A DNA stretch of 8,310 nt from CAZVRZ01 sp964629965. GTDB taxonomy: Bacteria; Chloroflexota; Anaerolineae; Anaerolineales; UBA4823. Each line of letters begins with the position of its first letter. Within the stretch, counting starts at the first letter, position 1. Made by a program: the position numbers and the translations under genes. The stretch lies in the NCBI GenBank assembly GCA_964629965.1, contig CAZVRZ010000200.1, positions 1 to 8,310 on the forward strand, read 5' to 3'. Under the pieces are notes generated by a model, which was not told the origin of the DNA, searched no databases, and was given only the letters and a program-made list of their open reading frames with translations. Shown here one piece after another: positions 6,956-8,310 of this stretch.

Positions 6956-7294
6956 AGCGGGCAGCCGGCTGGGTTTGAGTAATACGCCCAGCAGCAGGCC
7001 AAGAGCCAGGGACAGCGAGACCGTCACCCAGGGGTATCTGGCAGCCTTTTTGCTGAAGCTGCCTGGGAACTTGTCTGCAACCTCCTGTACTTTTTCGTTG
7101 TATTGCTTCAATCCATATTCAACAGACTGATTGACGTTCTTTGCTGCGCCAGCCACCGTTTTTTTGACGTTGTCTGATAGATGCTCATATTGCCTGTTCA
7201 ACCCGGTGACACCATCATCTCGCAACGTAGTTAAATCCTCTTTTGTCTTGTCAATATCCCGGTTAACTTTATTTTCAAACGTTTTATCGTTCAT
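6950..7294 (-). CDS. DUF883/ElaB-YqjD-like tail-anchored membrane protein
   Basis: A 114-residue protein with a charged, helical N-terminal region (1-75) and a C-terminal membrane helix (about 90-106, VTVSLSLALGLLLGVLL). The helix is introduced by RYPW and followed by KPSR. The R-x-P-W entry and G-x-x-L-G-x-L-L motif are typical of the DUF883/ElaB/YqjD family. In E. coli these are stationary-phase, inner-membrane tail-anchored proteins reported to bind ribosomes. Whether this protein does the same is not shown here. I start at the ATG at 7294, with AAAGGA eight bases upstream, not at the TTG one codon earlier, which sits too close to the ribosome binding site. It follows the CsbD-family gene by 52 bp, consistent with co-expression. 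Its leader shares 15 identical bases with the leader of the 70-residue gene. Confidence 0.82.
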   Translation of the reverse strand: MNDKTFENKVNRDIDKTKEDLTTLRDDGVTGLNRQYEHLSDNVKKTVAGAAKNVNQSVEYGLKQYNEKVQEVADKFPGSFSKKAARYPWVTVSLSLALGLLLGVLLKPSRLPAG

Positions 7295-7302
7295 CAATTA
7301 TT

Positions 7303-7317
7303 TCCTTTCTGGCTTTC
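7303..7317 (-). promoter_or_regulatory. Shared leader motif, copy 1 (upstream of the DUF883-like gene)
   Basis: The minus-strand sequence GAAAGCCAGAAAGGA includes the AAAGGA ribosome binding site for the ATG at 7294. It is identical over 15 bases to the sequence at 7894-7908 in front of the 70-residue gene. The shared part reaches beyond the Shine-Dalgarno core, which suggests either common translational control or a duplicated leader. Confidence 0.6.
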
Positions 7318-7346
7318 TTCATTCGTGTGCTTGTAGCGTATCAAAC

Positions 7347-7559
7347 TTACTCAACGATCTTTTTTGCTTCCTTGACCCGCCGATTGAGTTCCTCTTCGGC
7401 GTGCTCGCGGGTATAGCCATACTTCTGCTGGAGCAAGCCAACGATCTGTTCAGCATTGCCACCGGCTTGTTCCAGATCATCATCGGTGAGCTTGCCCCAC
7501 CACTCTTTGACCTGGCCGCGCATTTCCTTCCACTTGCCTTCGAAGATATCCTTGTTCAT
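7347..7559 (-). CDS. CsbD family protein
   Basis: A 70-residue hydrophilic, highly charged protein with the full CsbD signature. It opens MNKDIFEGKWKEMRGQVKEW, then has WGKLTDDDL, a glycine-containing turn (GGNAEQIVGLLQQKYG), and a final helix with YTREHAEEEL. CsbD was found as a SigB-dependent general stress protein in Bacillus subtilis. The family is widespread and its molecular role is unknown. AAAGGAG lies six bases before the ATG at 7559 and fixes the start. An in-frame ATG nine codons upstream would read through this ribosome binding site and is rejected. The protein is complete and of normal length. It stands between the unrecognised 70-residue gene (113 bp gap) and the DUF883-like gene (52 bp gap), a common type of stress-gene neighbourhood. 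Confidence 0.93.
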   Translation of the reverse strand: MNKDIFEGKWKEMRGQVKEWWGKLTDDDLEQAGGNAEQIVGLLQQKYGYTREHAEEELNRRVKEAKKIVE

Positions 7560-7672
7560 AACGTGCTCCTTTTTTATCCTTTGCATAAGCTGCCCTGATG
7601 TGGATGCCGGCGCTCCGGGCAGTGTGAAGCGGGCCGGCCTTCTTTTTCGGTGTTACTGCTTATTGCGGTTCT
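7560..7672 (-). other. CsbD leader region with a GC-rich inverted repeat
   Basis: This 113-bp gap holds the CsbD ribosome binding site (7566-7572). It also holds an inverted repeat, CTGCCC at 7590-7595 against GGGCAG at 7617-7622, enclosing a 21-base loop that contains GCCGGC. A second GC-rich block (GGGCCGGCC) lies near 7630-7640. The repeat could end the preceding transcript or structure the CsbD leader. I see no convincing -35/-10 pair. Confidence 0.35.
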
Positions 7673-7885
7673 TCATTCCGGATCTTCTTCAACTCTATCT
7701 AGCATGTCGTGTTGGCTGCCAAAATTGATGCCGGCCGCCAATCGTTCTTCTTCCGTGAGCGTAAAGAACCCGGACAGACCCCTGAAAATGCCCATCACGG
7801 TAGGCAATACGGCCGAAAAGGGTCGTGTCTGGTTTCTATTAGCGGTGTTTATTTCAGACAGACTATCTGTTGTCTTGTAACTCAT
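7673..7885 (-). CDS. Unrecognised 70-residue protein
   Basis: A small protein beginning MSYKTTDSLSEINTANRN and ending LDRVEEDPE. I do not recognise a family. The N-terminal 25 residues are polar. Residues about 24-45 (FSAVLPTVMGIFRGLSGFF) are moderately hydrophobic and could form an amphipathic or membrane-surface helix. The last 25 residues include TEEERLAAGINFG and an acidic end. The ATG at 7885 has AAAGGA eight bases upstream. Another ATG three codons earlier overlaps that site and is unlikely. The gene stands alone between a structured 165-bp gap and the CsbD gene, and its leader shares 15 bases with the DUF883-like gene. That makes a common stress-related role plausible but unproven. The good ribosome binding site and position among real small genes are the main reasons to accept it. 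Confidence 0.65.
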   Translation of the reverse strand: MSYKTTDSLSEINTANRNQTRPFSAVLPTVMGIFRGLSGFFTLTEEERLAAGINFGSQHDMLDRVEEDPE

Positions 7886-7893
7886 GATCTGCA

Positions 7894-7908
7894 TCCTTTC
7901 TGGCTTTC
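7894..7908 (-). promoter_or_regulatory. Shared leader motif, copy 2 (upstream of the 70-residue gene)
   Basis: GAAAGCCAGAAAGGA on the minus strand contains the AAAGGA ribosome binding site for the ATG at 7885 and is identical to the element at 7303-7317. The distances from motif to start codon are both eight bases. Confidence 0.6.
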
Positions 7909-7944
7909 ACCGTGAATTTGTTCGCTTTCTAAAGAAATACACCA

Positions 7945-8039
7945 GCATCTTTCAGGTTCTGTTCCGTCAGGCTGACCAGACTTCTCAGCCACCTGACGAT
8001 GCCCAGCCCGGCCTGTAATTTAACCGAAATGGAACCTGA
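7945..8039 (-). other. Structured intergenic element with nested and alternative stems
   Basis: Nested inverted repeats lie within the 165-bp gap. GCATC (7945-7949) pairs with GATGC (7998-8002). TCAGGT (7952-7957) pairs with ACCTGA (7991-7996). GGCTGA (7970-7975) pairs with TCAGCC (7985-7990) around a nine-base loop. A competing partner, GAACCTGA at 8032-8039, can pair over eight bases with TCAGGTTC at 7952-7959. In a leftward transcript two alternative left arms therefore compete for one right arm. No U-run follows. It could be a terminator/attenuator-like leader of the 70-residue gene or the processed end of the YggT-like transcript. It matches no riboswitch I know. Confidence 0.4.
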
Positions 8040-8050
8040 TCGATTTATGT

Positions 8051-8308
8051 TTATTGGCCATCTCCCGTTGTTGGGGTATCTGAATGATCGACAACAGTTG
8101 TCTGCCTGACACTCACAGAGTCGCGCGGGCGATAGAAAAGCACATATACAATCCGTTCAAGCGCCCAAGCGATCAGAAAGTACACGATCATGGCAATGAT
8201 GGCAGAAACTTCTGGGTATCCCGTCAAACTTGCAAAGGGAGCCACAAAAAAATCGGTCACCTTGTAAAGGAGCGTTGCAAATGGATTGGCCGCATTGACC
8301 GCGATCAA
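8051..8308 (-). CDS. YggT-like membrane protein, C-terminal part
   Basis: The last 85 or so residues of a membrane protein whose frame stays open to the window edge. The true start probably lies outside, although a TTG sits at 8308. The visible part reads AANPFATLLYKVTDFFVAPF, then a short loop and a transmembrane helix (VSAIIAMIVYFLIAWALERI), then RPRDS and a polar tail. The N-P-F-x-x-x-L-Y-x-x-T-D-x-x-V-A-P-F segment and the following I-A-M-x-V-Y helix resemble one half of the YggT family (PF02325). Those are small integral membrane proteins linked in some bacteria to osmotic tolerance and cell-division neighbourhoods. The function here is not known. It is the most upstream gene of the visible cluster and is separated from the next gene by 165 bp. 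Confidence 0.6.
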   Translation of the reverse strand: MIAVNAANPFATLLYKVTDFFVAPFASLTGYPEVSAIIAMIVYFLIAWALERIVYVLFYRPRDSVSVRQTTVVDHSDTPTTGDGQ

Positions 8309-8310
8309 CT

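Noticed and set aside
7131..7598. A 155-codon open frame on the plus strand across the DUF883-like and CsbD genes
   Set aside because: It is antisense to two well-supported genes with recognised families and good ribosome binding sites, and its Leu/Phe/Ser-rich translation is what the opposite strand of charged helical genes yields.

Overview
The window reads as a stretch of chromosome from a Chloroflexota bacterium, most likely of the Anaerolineae type. This is inferred from protein style, not from a marker gene. One secreted protein ends in a short aromatic/aliphatic tail (IYFLPFIPR) of the kind common on secreted Chloroflexota proteins. A lipoprotein carries a long Ala/Gln/Thr-rich segment (TATAQSQAATAT, LTATPWAA), also typical of that phylum. 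All eleven genes I can support lie on the minus strand, so the biological order runs from the right edge to the left. I see no tRNA, rRNA, CRISPR array, insertion sequence or phage gene.

Right part (about 8310 to 6724): a run of very small genes, mostly from envelope or stress-associated families. In order they are a partial YggT-like membrane protein, a 70-residue protein I do not recognise, a CsbD-family protein, a DUF883/ElaB-YqjD-like tail-anchored protein, and a 54-residue two-helix protein resembling the lmo0937/DUF5670 family. They are separated by 50 to 165 bp gaps containing inverted repeats. Two of the leaders share an identical 15-nt Shine-Dalgarno-proximal sequence. CsbD, DUF883 and DUF5670 proteins are known mainly as stress-induced or envelope-associated proteins of unclear mechanism.

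Middle part (6621 to 1902): a compact apparent operon, preceded by a perfect 32-bp palindrome. It encodes an unrecognised lipoprotein with an internal membrane helix, a small soluble protein, two AI-2E-family (PF01594) membrane proteins of different sequence character, and a YihY/BrkB-family membrane protein. Two junctions are ATGA stop/start overlaps and the other two gaps are 10 and 11 bp, so co-translation is likely. This combination of a sensor-like or scaffold-like lipoprotein, a small partner and three polytopic membrane proteins is the most unusual part of the window.

Left part (1848 to 169): a secreted protein built from two tandem copies of a domain of about 245 residues, each with two cysteines in equivalent places. 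Beyond it, positions 1 to 168 hold no gene that I can support.

Taken together the window looks like an envelope-maintenance or osmotic/stress locus: small membrane-associated stress proteins, putative membrane exporters or permeases and a surface protein. That joint role is an inference from families and gene order. No promoter was convincing enough to annotate.
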